64,000 nt of DNA, taken from NCBI RefSeq assembly GCF_000720765.1, contig NZ_JODC01000022.1:60703-124702 (forward strand), in the 5' to 3' direction. This stretch comes from Streptomyces sp. NRRL S-646. Lineage in GTDB: Bacteria; Actinomycetota; Actinomycetes; Streptomycetales; Streptomycetaceae. Below are positions 24,006 to 32,091 of this stretch, in pieces. Within the stretch, counting starts at the first letter, position 1. Each line of letters starts with the position of its first letter. The notes beneath the pieces were generated by a model that did no database searches, had not been told where the DNA came from, and saw only the letters and a program-made list of their open reading frames with translations. Position numbers and translations under genes: made by a program.

Positions 24006-25192
24006 GCGTACGACGGACTGAACGTGCCCGGAGCCCCCTTGCAGCCGTCCGACTCCCCCGGCAGCTTCACCCACAGATAGGCGTCGATGCGCGCCTCGCC
24101 GGTGCTGAGCGTGGGCGCCCGGCCGATCCTGCGGCCCGCGGGGTCGCACCACTCGCCGTCGGCCGGGGCGCCGTTGCCGTTGCGGCTGGTGTCGATGACG
24201 GCGCCCAGGCCGGCGGCGCCGCCGAGGGCGGCGAGGACCTGGCGGTCGTAGGCGATCTCGTCCGGCGTCGTATGGAAGTTGGAGACGTTGCTGAAGATCC
24301 CGTCGGAGGAGGCGGCCGACGCGGCACCCGCCTTCTTCAGCAGTGCGGCCTGCTGCGCGGCCGGGTTCCAGCCGGAGTGCCCGGCGTCGTAGTAGACCCG
24401 CGCCTTCGGGTCCGCGGCCTTCAGGACGCGGCCCGCGAGGGCCAGCGAGGCGAACCGGTCGGCGCGGGCACGGTCGGAGAGGCAGTCGGACTGGGCTATG
24501 GAGTCGGGCTCCAGGACGACGACGACCTCGCCGGAGCCGAGCCCCGCCGCGAACCTTTCGATCCAGGCGTCGTACGCGGCGAGGTCGGGTGCCCCGCCCT
24601 TGGAGGCGCCTCCGCAGTCGCGGCCGGGGATCGCGTACGGCACGACGACTGGCACCCGGCCCTGCGCCGCGGCGTCCGAGGTGACCGCGCGGACGCGGGA
24701 GGCGATGGTCGCCGGCGTGTAGTCGGCGAACCACACGGCGGCCGGCTGGTCGGCTATCCGGGACGCTATGACCGGCGTGCGCGGGTCGCGCGGGTTCGCT
24801 CGGACCCAGTCGAGCACGTGGGAGTCGGACTGCCGGTAGAGGCGGGCGGCCACCTCGACGGGCTCCCTCTTCTGCTCCGTCCTGGTGGGCGACGGGCTCG
24901 CCTTCATGGACGAACTCGGCTTCGGGGACGCGGACTTGGTGACCGCGGCCGACGCGGAGGGCACGACCGGCAGTTGCTCGACCCGCGGCGAACTGGTCAC
25001 CTCGGGCTTCGCCTGTTCCGCGCCGCGCCCGTCGTCGAGCGCCGACATCATGCCGGTCGCGGTGCCTACGGCGACGACCACGGAGGCCGCCGCGACCATG
25101 GCGCTGCGCCGGTGGGCCCGTCTGCGCTCGGCCCTGCGTGCGGCCAGCCGCTGCGCGCGTAAGCCTGACACGGTGCTGCTCCCCCCACTCAC
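23984..25192 (-). CDS. GH6-family glycoside hydrolase (cellulase), membrane-anchored or secreted
   Basis: A 402-residue protein. A basic cytoplasmic start and a hydrophobic segment (residues about 31-52, MVAAASVVVAVGTATGMMSA) are followed by a Ser/Pro/Thr linker. The GH6 barrel then shows its signature Asp in VPYAIPGRDCGGASKGG and the acid catalyst in VVVLEPDSIAQSDC. Further landmarks are YYDAGHSGWNP, GIFSNVSNFHTT, AVIDTSRNGNG and YLWVKLPGESDG. It hydrolyses beta-1,4-glucan. The start is a GTG at 25190-25192 preceded by GGGGGAA. Streptomycete GH6 proteins near the tip can act in hyphal growth, but nothing here proves this. Confidence 0.92.
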   Translation of the reverse strand: MSGGSSTVSGLRAQRLAARRAERRRAHRRSAMVAAASVVVAVGTATGMMSALDDGRGAEQAKPEVTSSPRVEQLPVVPSASAAVTKSASPKPSSSMKASPSPTRTEQKREPVEVAARLYRQSDSHVLDWVRANPRDPRTPVIASRIADQPAAVWFADYTPATIASRVRAVTSDAAAQGRVPVVVPYAIPGRDCGGASKGGAPDLAAYDAWIERFAAGLGSGEVVVVLEPDSIAQSDCLSDRARADRFASLALAGRVLKAADPKARVYYDAGHSGWNPAAQQAALLKKAGAASAASSDGIFSNVSNFHTTPDEIAYDRQVLAALGGAAGLGAVIDTSRNGNGAPADGEWCDPAGRRIGRAPTLSTGEARIDAYLWVKLPGESDGCKGAPGTFSPSYAYDLASS

Positions 25193-25262
25193 GTTCCCCC
25201 GTTCTGGGGAAGCGCCGGGCCCGCCGACACCCTCGTCAGCCTAGGACTGGGACCCTTCCCCC

Positions 25263-25949
25263 ATGGCGCAATTGGAACAGTTCACCACTTCTGTAGACGC
25301 AGTCGTCTCCCGGATGCGCGCCCTCGACGCGACCCTGCCCGAACGGGACGGTGTCGCGGTCTTCAACCGCGTCTACCTCGCCGTCACCGAGGCCGTCGAC
25401 CGGAGCATCGACGCCCATCGGTTCGCGGACGCGCGGGCGGCGACCACGCTGGACGTACGGTTCGCGCAGCGCTATCTCGCCGCCGTCGACGCGGTCACCT
25501 ACGAGCGGCGTCCGCCCGCCTGCTGGCGGCCCCTGTTCCAGCTCCGCCGCCATCCCGGAGTACGACCGCTGCAGTTCGCGCTGGCGGGCATCAATGCGCA
25601 CATCGGCCACGACCTGGCGCTCGCCGTCGTGGACAGCTGTCGTACGTTGGGCTGCGAACCGGCCGAACTGGAAGACGAGTTCGATCGCGTGGGCGACCTC
25701 CTCGTCTCGCTGGAGGAGCGGATCCGCGAAGATCTGATGCCCGGCCCCGACCTCCTCCAGATCGCCGACCCGCTCACCCATCTGCTCGGCGCCTGGAGTC
25801 TGGAGCGCGCCCGGGACGCCACCTGGACCGCGGCACGGGCGCTGTGGGCCCTGCGCGGACTGCCCGAGGTCGCCGCCGAGTTCACCGAACGGCTGGATAC
25901 GGCTGTGGGCTTCGCAGGCCGCATGTTGCTCACGCCGCTCCCCAGTTAG
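25263..25949 (+). CDS. DUF5995 family protein
   Basis: A 228-residue soluble helical protein of unknown function. The segments RDGVAVFNRVYLAVTEAVDR, RFAQRYLAAVDAV and LQFALAGINAHIGHDLALAV match the streptomycete DUF5995 family as I recall it; the last contains a conserved NxHIxxDL helix. It diverges from the GH6 gene and ends 34 bp before the LLM oxidoreductase, so those two may be co-transcribed. Confidence 0.82.
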   Translation: MAQLEQFTTSVDAVVSRMRALDATLPERDGVAVFNRVYLAVTEAVDRSIDAHRFADARAATTLDVRFAQRYLAAVDAVTYERRPPACWRPLFQLRRHPGVRPLQFALAGINAHIGHDLALAVVDSCRTLGCEPAELEDEFDRVGDLLVSLEERIREDLMPGPDLLQIADPLTHLLGAWSLERARDATWTAARALWALRGLPEVAAEFTERLDTAVGFAGRMLLTPLPS

Positions 25950-25983
25950 GTTGACTGTTGAACCGACGCAAAGGAGCGGACGC

Positions 25984-26913
25984 ATGGCCATCCGGCTGGG
26001 ACTGAGCCTTCCCCAAGCGCGGCAGTACGACATAGGACGCGATGTGCCCGACGTGGCACGCACCGCCGAACAGATCGGCTACCAGAGCCTGTGGGTCTAC
26101 GAGCGCGCGCTCTTCCCCGAACCCGCGACCCAGGGTCTGTACGGCGTCGAGGGCCTGCCATGGCCCGACGTGTACCGGGGCGTGCCGGACCCCCTGGTGA
26201 CGCTGACCCTGGCCACCGCGGCGACGGAGCGGGTCCGGCTCGGCACAAGCATCCTGGTGGCCCCGCTGCACAACCCCTTCCAGCTGGCCAAGTCGCTCGC
26301 CACGCTGGATGCGGCCGGCGGTGGCCGGGTGCTGGCGGGTCTCGGCACGGGCTGGTCGCTCGACGAGTACGCGGCCGCGGGCGTGGCACCGTTCGAGGAG
26401 CGGGGCCGGGTCCTGGACGAGATCATCGACGTCTGCCGGGCCGTGTGGGGCCCGGACCCGGTGACGTACGACGGCCGGATCACCAAGATCGCCTCCGCCG
26501 TGGTCGGGCCCAAGCCCGCCCGACCCATCCCGATCCTGCTGCCCACCAACAGCAGGAAGGCGATGACCCGGCTCATCGACCGCGCCGACGGCTGGATGCC
26601 CATCGCCATGGGTGCCGAGCAACTGGCCGCGCAGTGGCGTCAGTTGCAGGACCTGGCGGCCGAGCGCGGCCGCATCGAGCCGATCGAGACGGTGGTGCGA
26701 GTGAACGCCCGGTACACGCCCAAGGCGTACGACGGGGCCGACCGCTCCCCGTTCCAGGGCAGCGTCGCCCAGATCGTCGAGGACCTCGCAGCCCATGCCC
26801 TGAGCGGCCTCGACGAGTTCTTCTTCGAGCTCCAGGGCGGCGCGCGGGACGCCCAGGAGCTGAAGGACGTGGCCGCCGAGGTCTACGAGTCCGTGCGCGC
26901 CGCCGGAATCTAG
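25984..26913 (+). CDS. LLM-class F420-dependent oxidoreductase
   Basis: A 309-residue luciferase-like TIM barrel of the TIGR03619 type. MAIRLGLSLPQARQYD starts the first strand, GTSILVAPLHNPFQLAKSLA is the characteristic flavin-region segment and GGGRVLAGLGTGWSLDEYAA follows. F420 rather than FMN is usual for actinobacterial members. Substrate unknown. AAAGGAG lies nine bases before the ATG. Its 3' end overlaps the convergent DavB-like gene by four bases. Confidence 0.88.
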   Translation: MAIRLGLSLPQARQYDIGRDVPDVARTAEQIGYQSLWVYERALFPEPATQGLYGVEGLPWPDVYRGVPDPLVTLTLATAATERVRLGTSILVAPLHNPFQLAKSLATLDAAGGGRVLAGLGTGWSLDEYAAAGVAPFEERGRVLDEIIDVCRAVWGPDPVTYDGRITKIASAVVGPKPARPIPILLPTNSRKAMTRLIDRADGWMPIAMGAEQLAAQWRQLQDLAAERGRIEPIETVVRVNARYTPKAYDGADRSPFQGSVAQIVEDLAAHALSGLDEFFFELQGGARDAQELKDVAAEVYESVRAAGI

Positions 26914-28610
26914 TCTTCCGGCAGCTCCACCGGCGCGATCTCGTCGTACACGTCGCCCGGCCCGGGGTTGGTCGCGTCGGTCTCGCCGCCGAAGTGGTGC
27001 ATGACGCCCCAGACCGCGTTCAGCGCGGTCTGGATCGCGCCCTCGGCCCAGCCGGCCGTCCAGGAGATGTCGTCGCCGGCGAGGAAGATGCCCCGCTTGT
27101 CCTCGGGCAGCCGGTCCTGCATGAAGTGCGTGAACAGACGCCGCTGGTAGCGGTAGTGGCCGGGCAGGTTGGCCTTGAACGCGCCCATGAAGTAGGGCTC
27201 GTTCTCCCAGGACACGGTCACCGGGCTGCCGATGACGTGCTTCCTGATGTCGACCTTCGGGTAGATCTCGCCGAGCGACTTCAGCATGACCTCCATCCGC
27301 TCGTTCGCGGACAGCGGCAGCCACTTCAGGCTGTCGTCGCACCACGTGTACGAGAGACAGATGACGGCCGGCTTGTCCGGGCCGTCGTCGAGGAGATAGG
27401 TCCCGCGCGTCATACGGTCGGTGAGTGTCATCGACATGACGTCCCGGCCCGTCTCCTCGTCCTTGTCGAGCCAGAACGGGCGGTCGACGGGCACGAAGAG
27501 CTTGCTGGACTCCATGTAGTGGGTCCGCTCGATGGCCGTCCAGTGGTCGATCGGGAAGAGCGAGTCGTCGCAGGCGATCTTCGAGAGCAGCATCCAGGAC
27601 TGGGCGGTGAAGATCGCCGCCTGGTAGGTGCGGATGTCGCCGTTCGCGTCGGTCACGGTGATCCGGTTGCCCGCCGTGCGGTGCAGCCGGGTCACGGCCG
27701 GGCGGGGCTCGCCGTCCACGTGCAGGGACTTGAGGGAGGTCCCGTACGGCCAGTGGACGATCTTCTCGGGCTCGCGCTCCCAGAGCCGCACCGGGAGCTG
27801 CTGGCTGCCGCCGACGATGCCGCGGTGGTGGTCGTCGGCCTCGGTGTAGACGACCCGCAGGATCTCCAGGATGGAGTTGGGGAAGTCGGTGTCCCAGCCG
27901 CCCGTGCCGAAGCCGACCTGGCCGAAGATCTCGCGGTGGCGGAAGGACTTGAAGGCCTCGGAGTCGCAGAGGAACCCGTAGAAGGTCTGGTTGTCGAGCT
28001 TCTCGATCAGCTTCGCCCAGATCTCGCGGATGCGCGGCACGTCACGCTCGCGCAGGGCACGGTTCATGTCGGAGAAGTCGGCGCCCTCTTCGAGGCACTT
28101 GTTCCATGCCTCGGCGACATCGCGGTAGACCTGCGGCAGGTCGTCGGCCGTCTCGGCGTAGTGCGACTCCCCCTTGAGGTCGACGACGGTCGAAGGGGTC
28201 GCCTCGGCAAGGGGGTTGGGGAACGGCCGGGTCTCGAGTCCCACCAGGTCGATGTAGTGCTGCAGGGCTGTCGAGGAGGGCGGGAAGCGCATCGCGCCCA
28301 TCTCGGCGGTGAGGGACGGGTCGCAGCCCTCGAACCCCACGGTCCTCAGGCGGCCGCCGATCCGGTCGGCCTCGTACACGACCGGCTTGAGGCCCATCTT
28401 CATCAGCTCGTAGGCGGCCACGATGCCGGACAGTCCGCCGCCGATGACCGCGACCTCGGCGCCGTGCCCGGTCGCCGGTATCTGGCCGAGACCCGCCGGG
28501 TGGGCGAGGAAGTCGTCGTAGGCGTACGGGAAGTCCGGCCCGAACATGGTGATCGGCGGCAGCTGCTGCTCGTCTGCGTGCTCGACGGCGTTGGGCACGG
28601 TGGACGTCAT
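26910..28610 (-). CDS. davB: FAD-dependent L-amino acid 2-monooxygenase, lysine 2-monooxygenase (DavB) type
   Basis: A 566-residue flavoprotein of the monoamine oxidase/2-monooxygenase group. Residues near the N-terminus (ITMFGPDFPYAYDDFLAHPA) and the FAD motif (VAVIGGGLSGIVAAYELMKM) closely follow my memory of Pseudomonas DavB, as do HREIFGQVGFGTGGWDTDFP, YFMGAFKANLPGHYRYQRRL and FLAGDDISWTAGWAEGAIQT. This group decarboxylates and oxygenates an amino acid to the amide one carbon shorter; DavB turns lysine into 5-aminopentanamide. The nitrilase-type gene immediately upstream would hydrolyse that amide. Tryptophan 2-monooxygenase is a relative, so the substrate needs testing. Confidence 0.82.
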   Translation of the reverse strand: MTSTVPNAVEHADEQQLPPITMFGPDFPYAYDDFLAHPAGLGQIPATGHGAEVAVIGGGLSGIVAAYELMKMGLKPVVYEADRIGGRLRTVGFEGCDPSLTAEMGAMRFPPSSTALQHYIDLVGLETRPFPNPLAEATPSTVVDLKGESHYAETADDLPQVYRDVAEAWNKCLEEGADFSDMNRALRERDVPRIREIWAKLIEKLDNQTFYGFLCDSEAFKSFRHREIFGQVGFGTGGWDTDFPNSILEILRVVYTEADDHHRGIVGGSQQLPVRLWEREPEKIVHWPYGTSLKSLHVDGEPRPAVTRLHRTAGNRITVTDANGDIRTYQAAIFTAQSWMLLSKIACDDSLFPIDHWTAIERTHYMESSKLFVPVDRPFWLDKDEETGRDVMSMTLTDRMTRGTYLLDDGPDKPAVICLSYTWCDDSLKWLPLSANERMEVMLKSLGEIYPKVDIRKHVIGSPVTVSWENEPYFMGAFKANLPGHYRYQRRLFTHFMQDRLPEDKRGIFLAGDDISWTAGWAEGAIQTALNAVWGVMHHFGGETDATNPGPGDVYDEIAPVELPED

Positions 28611-28657
28611 GGGGTACGGACTCCTTGCACAGAAAGTACGAGAACGGGGTGAGGGGA

Positions 28658-29446
28658 TCAGACGAGGGACCCGTAGAGACCGGGGCGGCGGTCCTTCAGG
28701 TACGGGTTCGCCTCGCGGGAGGCGGCGAGGAAGGCGGGGTCGGCGTCGGCGAACACCAGTTCCTCACCGCGTCCGGCGCGGGCGCGGGCGACTCCGTCGG
28801 GACCGGCCAGCGCGGAGAGGCCGACGAAGTCGAACTCCCCTTCCTGCCCGACGCGGTTGACGTACGCGACGTACAGCTGGTTCTCGAAGGCGCGCACCGG
28901 GATCATCGACTCGGCGACGAACTGGAACGGGTGCATCTGGGCCGTCGGCACGACTAGCAGGTCGGTGCCGGCCAGGGCGTGGGCGCGGACGTTCTCCGGG
29001 AACTCGACGTCGTAGCAGATCATGAGGCCGACGGTGAGCCCGCCGAGCTCGGTCTGGACGATCGGCTGCTCGCCCGGAGTGAAGTGGTCGCGCTCGAAGC
29101 AGCCGAAGAGGTGGGTCTTGCGGTAGTTCGCGAGGCGGATGCCCTCGGCGGAGATCATCTGCGCGGAGTTGAAGACGCTCTCGCCGTCCCGCTCCGGGTA
29201 CCCGTACGCGATCGCGAGCCCGTGCCGTCCTGCGATGTCGGCGATCGCGTCCGCGGACTCGCCGTCGGCGGGCTCGGCGAGACGGCCGATGTCGTCGCCG
29301 ATCGCGTACCCGGTCAGGAACATCTCCGGCGCGGCCAGCAGCAGGGCGCCCGCGGCAGCGGCACGCCCGGCAGCCGCGTCGAGCACCTTGAGGTTCTCGG
29401 CAACGGACCCGGGACGACCGGAGCTCTGGAGCAGGGCGGTACGCAT
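28658..29446 (-). CDS. davA: nitrilase-superfamily amidase, 5-aminopentanamidase (DavA) type
   Basis: A 262-residue carbon-nitrogen hydrolase with the full Glu-Lys-Cys triad: Glu in LLLAAPEMFLTGYAIGDDIG, Lys in RLANYRKTHLFGCFERDHF and Cys in GLMICYDVEFPENVRAHALA. DavA of Pseudomonas has the same length and very similar motifs in memory. It would release ammonia from 5-aminopentanamide to give 5-aminovalerate. It is followed after 47 bp by the davB-like gene, so the two form an operon transcribed leftward in the order amidase-monooxygenase. Confidence 0.82.
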   Translation of the reverse strand: MRTALLQSSGRPGSVAENLKVLDAAAGRAAAAGALLLAAPEMFLTGYAIGDDIGRLAEPADGESADAIADIAGRHGLAIAYGYPERDGESVFNSAQMISAEGIRLANYRKTHLFGCFERDHFTPGEQPIVQTELGGLTVGLMICYDVEFPENVRAHALAGTDLLVVPTAQMHPFQFVAESMIPVRAFENQLYVAYVNRVGQEGEFDFVGLSALAGPDGVARARAGRGEELVFADADPAFLAASREANPYLKDRRPGLYGSLV

Positions 29447-29527
29447 GCGTGTTCCTCAGCGGTACGGAGGGTTCGGGGGGCCAGATAGACGGTACGGTCG
29501 CTGGGCTCGGCCCAGCAAGAAGGAGCC

Positions 29528-29586
29528 GTTGCGCGCCGGTGAGCGGTTCGTTGCGTGCACCATCGGTCCGACGGCGATTCGTTGCG
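29528..29586. promoter_or_regulatory. TTGCG-motif cluster upstream of davA
   Basis: The 9-mer TTCGTTGCG occurs at 29547-29555 and 29578-29586, and CGTTGCGCG at 29528-29536. The sites start about 80 bp before the amidase gene. The identical 9-mer also lies upstream of the permease-Lrp operon at 35597-35605, in the same orientation relative to the genes. This is a candidate binding site for that Lrp-type regulator. Confidence 0.4.
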
Positions 29587-29610
29587 CTGCGCGAGACTGC
29601 CGGGTCGGTG

Positions 29611-29690
29611 GCGCCCTGAAGGGACGCGGGGCTGTGTCGATATGCGGCTCCGCCGCGCGGGCGCGACCAGCCACGACGCAGCCGCAGACG
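29611..29690 (-). repeat. intergenic repeat copy C (inverted relative to A)
   Basis: Read on the minus strand: CTGCGGCTGCGTCGTGGCTG, GTCGCGCCCGCGCGGCGGAG, CCGCATATCGACACAGCCCC and GCGTCCCTTCAGGGCGC. It is the full-length variant with the GGCGGAGCCGC core. It lies between the end of the DUF742 gene and the davA promoter region. Confidence 0.75.
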
Positions 29691-29722
29691 CCCCACAACA
29701 CACAGAAGCCCCCCGCGGAGCG

Positions 29723-30100
29723 CTAAAGCTCCCGCAACCGCTCGACGATCTCCCGGAGCAACTCAGGATCATCCGCGGGCCCGCCCGCCGACACGCGCCG
29801 CGGCGCATCAACCCGCACAAGCCCGGCCTCGGCCAGATCCCCCAGCAGCACGCGCACCACGGTCAACGGCAGATCGGCGTCCGCGGCGAGCTCGACGACG
29901 GGCCGGGGCCCCTGGCGCACCAGGGCGAGCAGCGCGGCGCCCGTGTGGTCGACACCCGGCGGCATCTCGGCATGCACGGCGGTGACCTGCGACATCAGAT
30001 CGATCCGGTGCCGGTCGGAAGGCCGGGTCCGCCCCCGCGTGACGGTGTACGGCCGCACCATCGCCCCGGTCTCGTCCTCGTACCAGTGCTCGTCGCTCAC
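29723..30100 (-). CDS. DUF742 protein (CvnC-like conservon component)
   Basis: A 125-residue protein of the DUF742 family, which has a winged-helix-like fold. MVRPYTVTRGRTRPSDRHRI is the diagnostic N-terminal motif, followed by ALVRQGPRPVVELAADADLP and VRVLLGDLAEAGLVRVDAP. In conservons it works with a histidine kinase, a Roadblock protein and a small GTPase. Here its GTG start (30098-30100) overlaps the kinase stop directly; no Roadblock or GTPase gene is present on either side. Confidence 0.92.
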   Translation of the reverse strand: MSDEHWYEDETGAMVRPYTVTRGRTRPSDRHRIDLMSQVTAVHAEMPPGVDHTGAALLALVRQGPRPVVELAADADLPLTVVRVLLGDLAEAGLVRVDAPRRVSAGGPADDPELLREIVERLREL

Positions 30101-32034
30101 GGCAGGGAGGCCCGGGCCGGCACGCCCTCCTCCGCCAGCACCCCTTCCGGCAGGGTCACCACCGCCGTCGTCCCGCCGTACGGCGACGGGCCGAACGTCA
30201 CCTCGATCCCGTGCCGGGCGGCGAGGCGACCCACCACGTACAGCCCGAGCCTGTCGTGCCGGGTGGGGTCGAAGCCGCCCGGATTCCTGATCGTCCGATC
30301 CGCCTCCTCCAGCTGCCCGGCGTCGAACCCGAGCCCCCGGTCGTCGATCTGCAGGACGAAGCCGCTGTCGGCCCGTGCGGTGCGCATGGTCACGCGGGTG
30401 TCCGGCGGGGAGAACACCGTGGCGTTCTCGACGAGCTCGGCGATCAGGTGGACGACGTCGGCGACGGCGTCCGCCGCGACGCCCACCGGGGGCATCGGCG
30501 GCACCTCGACCCGTGCGTACGCCTCGATCTCGCCGACCGCGGAGGCGACGACGTCGGCTACGGGAACCGGTCGCCGCCATCTGCGGCCGGGCGCCGAGCC
30601 GGAGAGGACGATCAGGTTCTCGGCGTGGCGCCGCATACGGGTGGTGAGATGGTCGATGCGGAAGAGCTGTTCCAGAACATCCGGGTCGTCCGTGCGCCGC
30701 TCCAGCGTGTCGACGAGCTTCAGCTGCCGGTGCACGAGCGACTGGTTGCGGCGGGCGATGTTGAGCAGCACCGCGGACAGCCCACGACGCAGGTTCGCCT
30801 GCTGTACGGCCGCCTCGACGGCGGCGAGGCGCGCGGCGTTGAAGGACCGCCCCACGTCGCCGATCTCGTCCGCACCCGCCTCCCCGTCCGCGAGCGGCGG
30901 CGCCTCGGTGACCGCGTCCACATCCTCGCCGGCACTCAACCTGGCCATGACGTCGGGCAGTTGACGGGCGGTCAGCAGATCGGCGGTGTCCCGCAGCGTC
31001 TCCAGCCGCAGCGAGATCCGACGGGCGCCCCGCACCGCGAACCACAGCGACAGTCCCACGGCGGCCAGCCCGACCACTCCCACCGCCGCGGCCCTGGCCA
31101 GCTCCCGGTAGGCGAACTCCCGCCCGCGCCCGGCGGAGTTCATGGCGGACCGGGTGCACAGCCGCATGTACTGCTTGACCGCACGGTCGGTGGTGGAGCG
31201 CCAGGAGCCGGCCGCGACGGCGTTCCCCGCCCCCGACGCTCCCGCCCGCAGCAGCGCGTCCTCACTGCTCACCAAGTTCCGGTGCAGTTGGCCGCGCTGG
31301 AACTCCTCGAACAGCGCCCGCGAGTCACCCGGCAGGTCGGGCACATACGTCCGCTCGAAGACCCGCCGGTCCTCGACGGCCGACGTGAGCGTGTCGTACT
31401 GCCGGTCGGTCAGCGTCCCGGCCGCCCGCGCTCCGGCGACCAGCGCGTCCTCCCGCGACACGAACTCCCGTACCCGGACCAGCTCGACGACGACCTGGGC
31501 CTCCCGCGCCAGCTGCCCGGCCTGCAGGGCGGTGAGCGTCGACTCGACGTCGAAGCCGGGTTCCACCAGCGCGCTGTACTCGCTCACCGCCCGGTCCCAG
31601 GAGATGTCCCGGGACAGCACCTGCTCCCGCAGCCCCTCCAGCCTGCCGACGGTCGTGACCATGGCGTCCAGCGCCTGCCGCTGGCGCCGGGAGAGCCGGC
31701 CCCGGTCCCCGGACCGGATCGCGTCGCGCATGGCGTCCACGGCCCGGTCCGTACGGCGCTGCTGCTCCAGCAGGCCGGCGACGGGCGGCGTACGGCGGTC
31801 CGTGCCCAAGTACGCGGCGGAGAGCCGCCGTTCGATCTGGATCTGCCCGATCGCCGTGTCGACGGGGGTGCCGAACTCCTCATAGACCCCCTGCACCCGC
31901 ACGAGCGCGCGCAGCTCCCCGGTGACGGACACCATCGCGAAGCTCCACAGCACCAGCAGGGCCAGCACGGGAGCGAGCGCGAGCGCGACGATCCGGGCGC
32001 GGACCGTGCTGGGACGGCCGATGAGCCGGCGCAT
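30097..32034 (-). CDS. sensor histidine kinase with extracellular NIT domain (CvnA-like)
   Basis: A 645-residue kinase. A first membrane helix (residues about 14-35, IVALALAPVLALLVLWSFAM) leads to an extracellular nitrate/nitrite-sensing NIT domain with the conserved IQIERRLSAAYLG and RRQRQALDAMVTT. A second helix (VGVVGLAAVGLSLWFAV) and a HAMP-like region follow. The catalytic part has SLVHRQLKLVDTLERR and the ATP-binding N-box ELVENATVFSPPDT, then DRGLGFD and LGLYVVGRLAARHGI. The ATG at 32032-32034 has GGGGGAG upstream; a longer frame to 32088 has none. Its stop overlaps the DUF742 gene. Confidence 0.9.
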   Translation of the reverse strand: MRRLIGRPSTVRARIVALALAPVLALLVLWSFAMVSVTGELRALVRVQGVYEEFGTPVDTAIGQIQIERRLSAAYLGTDRRTPPVAGLLEQQRRTDRAVDAMRDAIRSGDRGRLSRRQRQALDAMVTTVGRLEGLREQVLSRDISWDRAVSEYSALVEPGFDVESTLTALQAGQLAREAQVVVELVRVREFVSREDALVAGARAAGTLTDRQYDTLTSAVEDRRVFERTYVPDLPGDSRALFEEFQRGQLHRNLVSSEDALLRAGASGAGNAVAAGSWRSTTDRAVKQYMRLCTRSAMNSAGRGREFAYRELARAAAVGVVGLAAVGLSLWFAVRGARRISLRLETLRDTADLLTARQLPDVMARLSAGEDVDAVTEAPPLADGEAGADEIGDVGRSFNAARLAAVEAAVQQANLRRGLSAVLLNIARRNQSLVHRQLKLVDTLERRTDDPDVLEQLFRIDHLTTRMRRHAENLIVLSGSAPGRRWRRPVPVADVVASAVGEIEAYARVEVPPMPPVGVAADAVADVVHLIAELVENATVFSPPDTRVTMRTARADSGFVLQIDDRGLGFDAGQLEEADRTIRNPGGFDPTRHDRLGLYVVGRLAARHGIEVTFGPSPYGGTTAVVTLPEGVLAEEGVPARASLP

Positions 32035-32091
32035 GCTCTCCCCCTTGGAGTTACCCGCCAGTGCTACCCGTCGGTAACGGCGCCGCACAAC

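Noticed and set aside
26091..28652. Plus-strand 853-codon frame across the LLM oxidoreductase and DavB-like genes
   Set aside because: It is out of frame with the LLM gene and antisense to DavB; codon bias favours the annotated genes.
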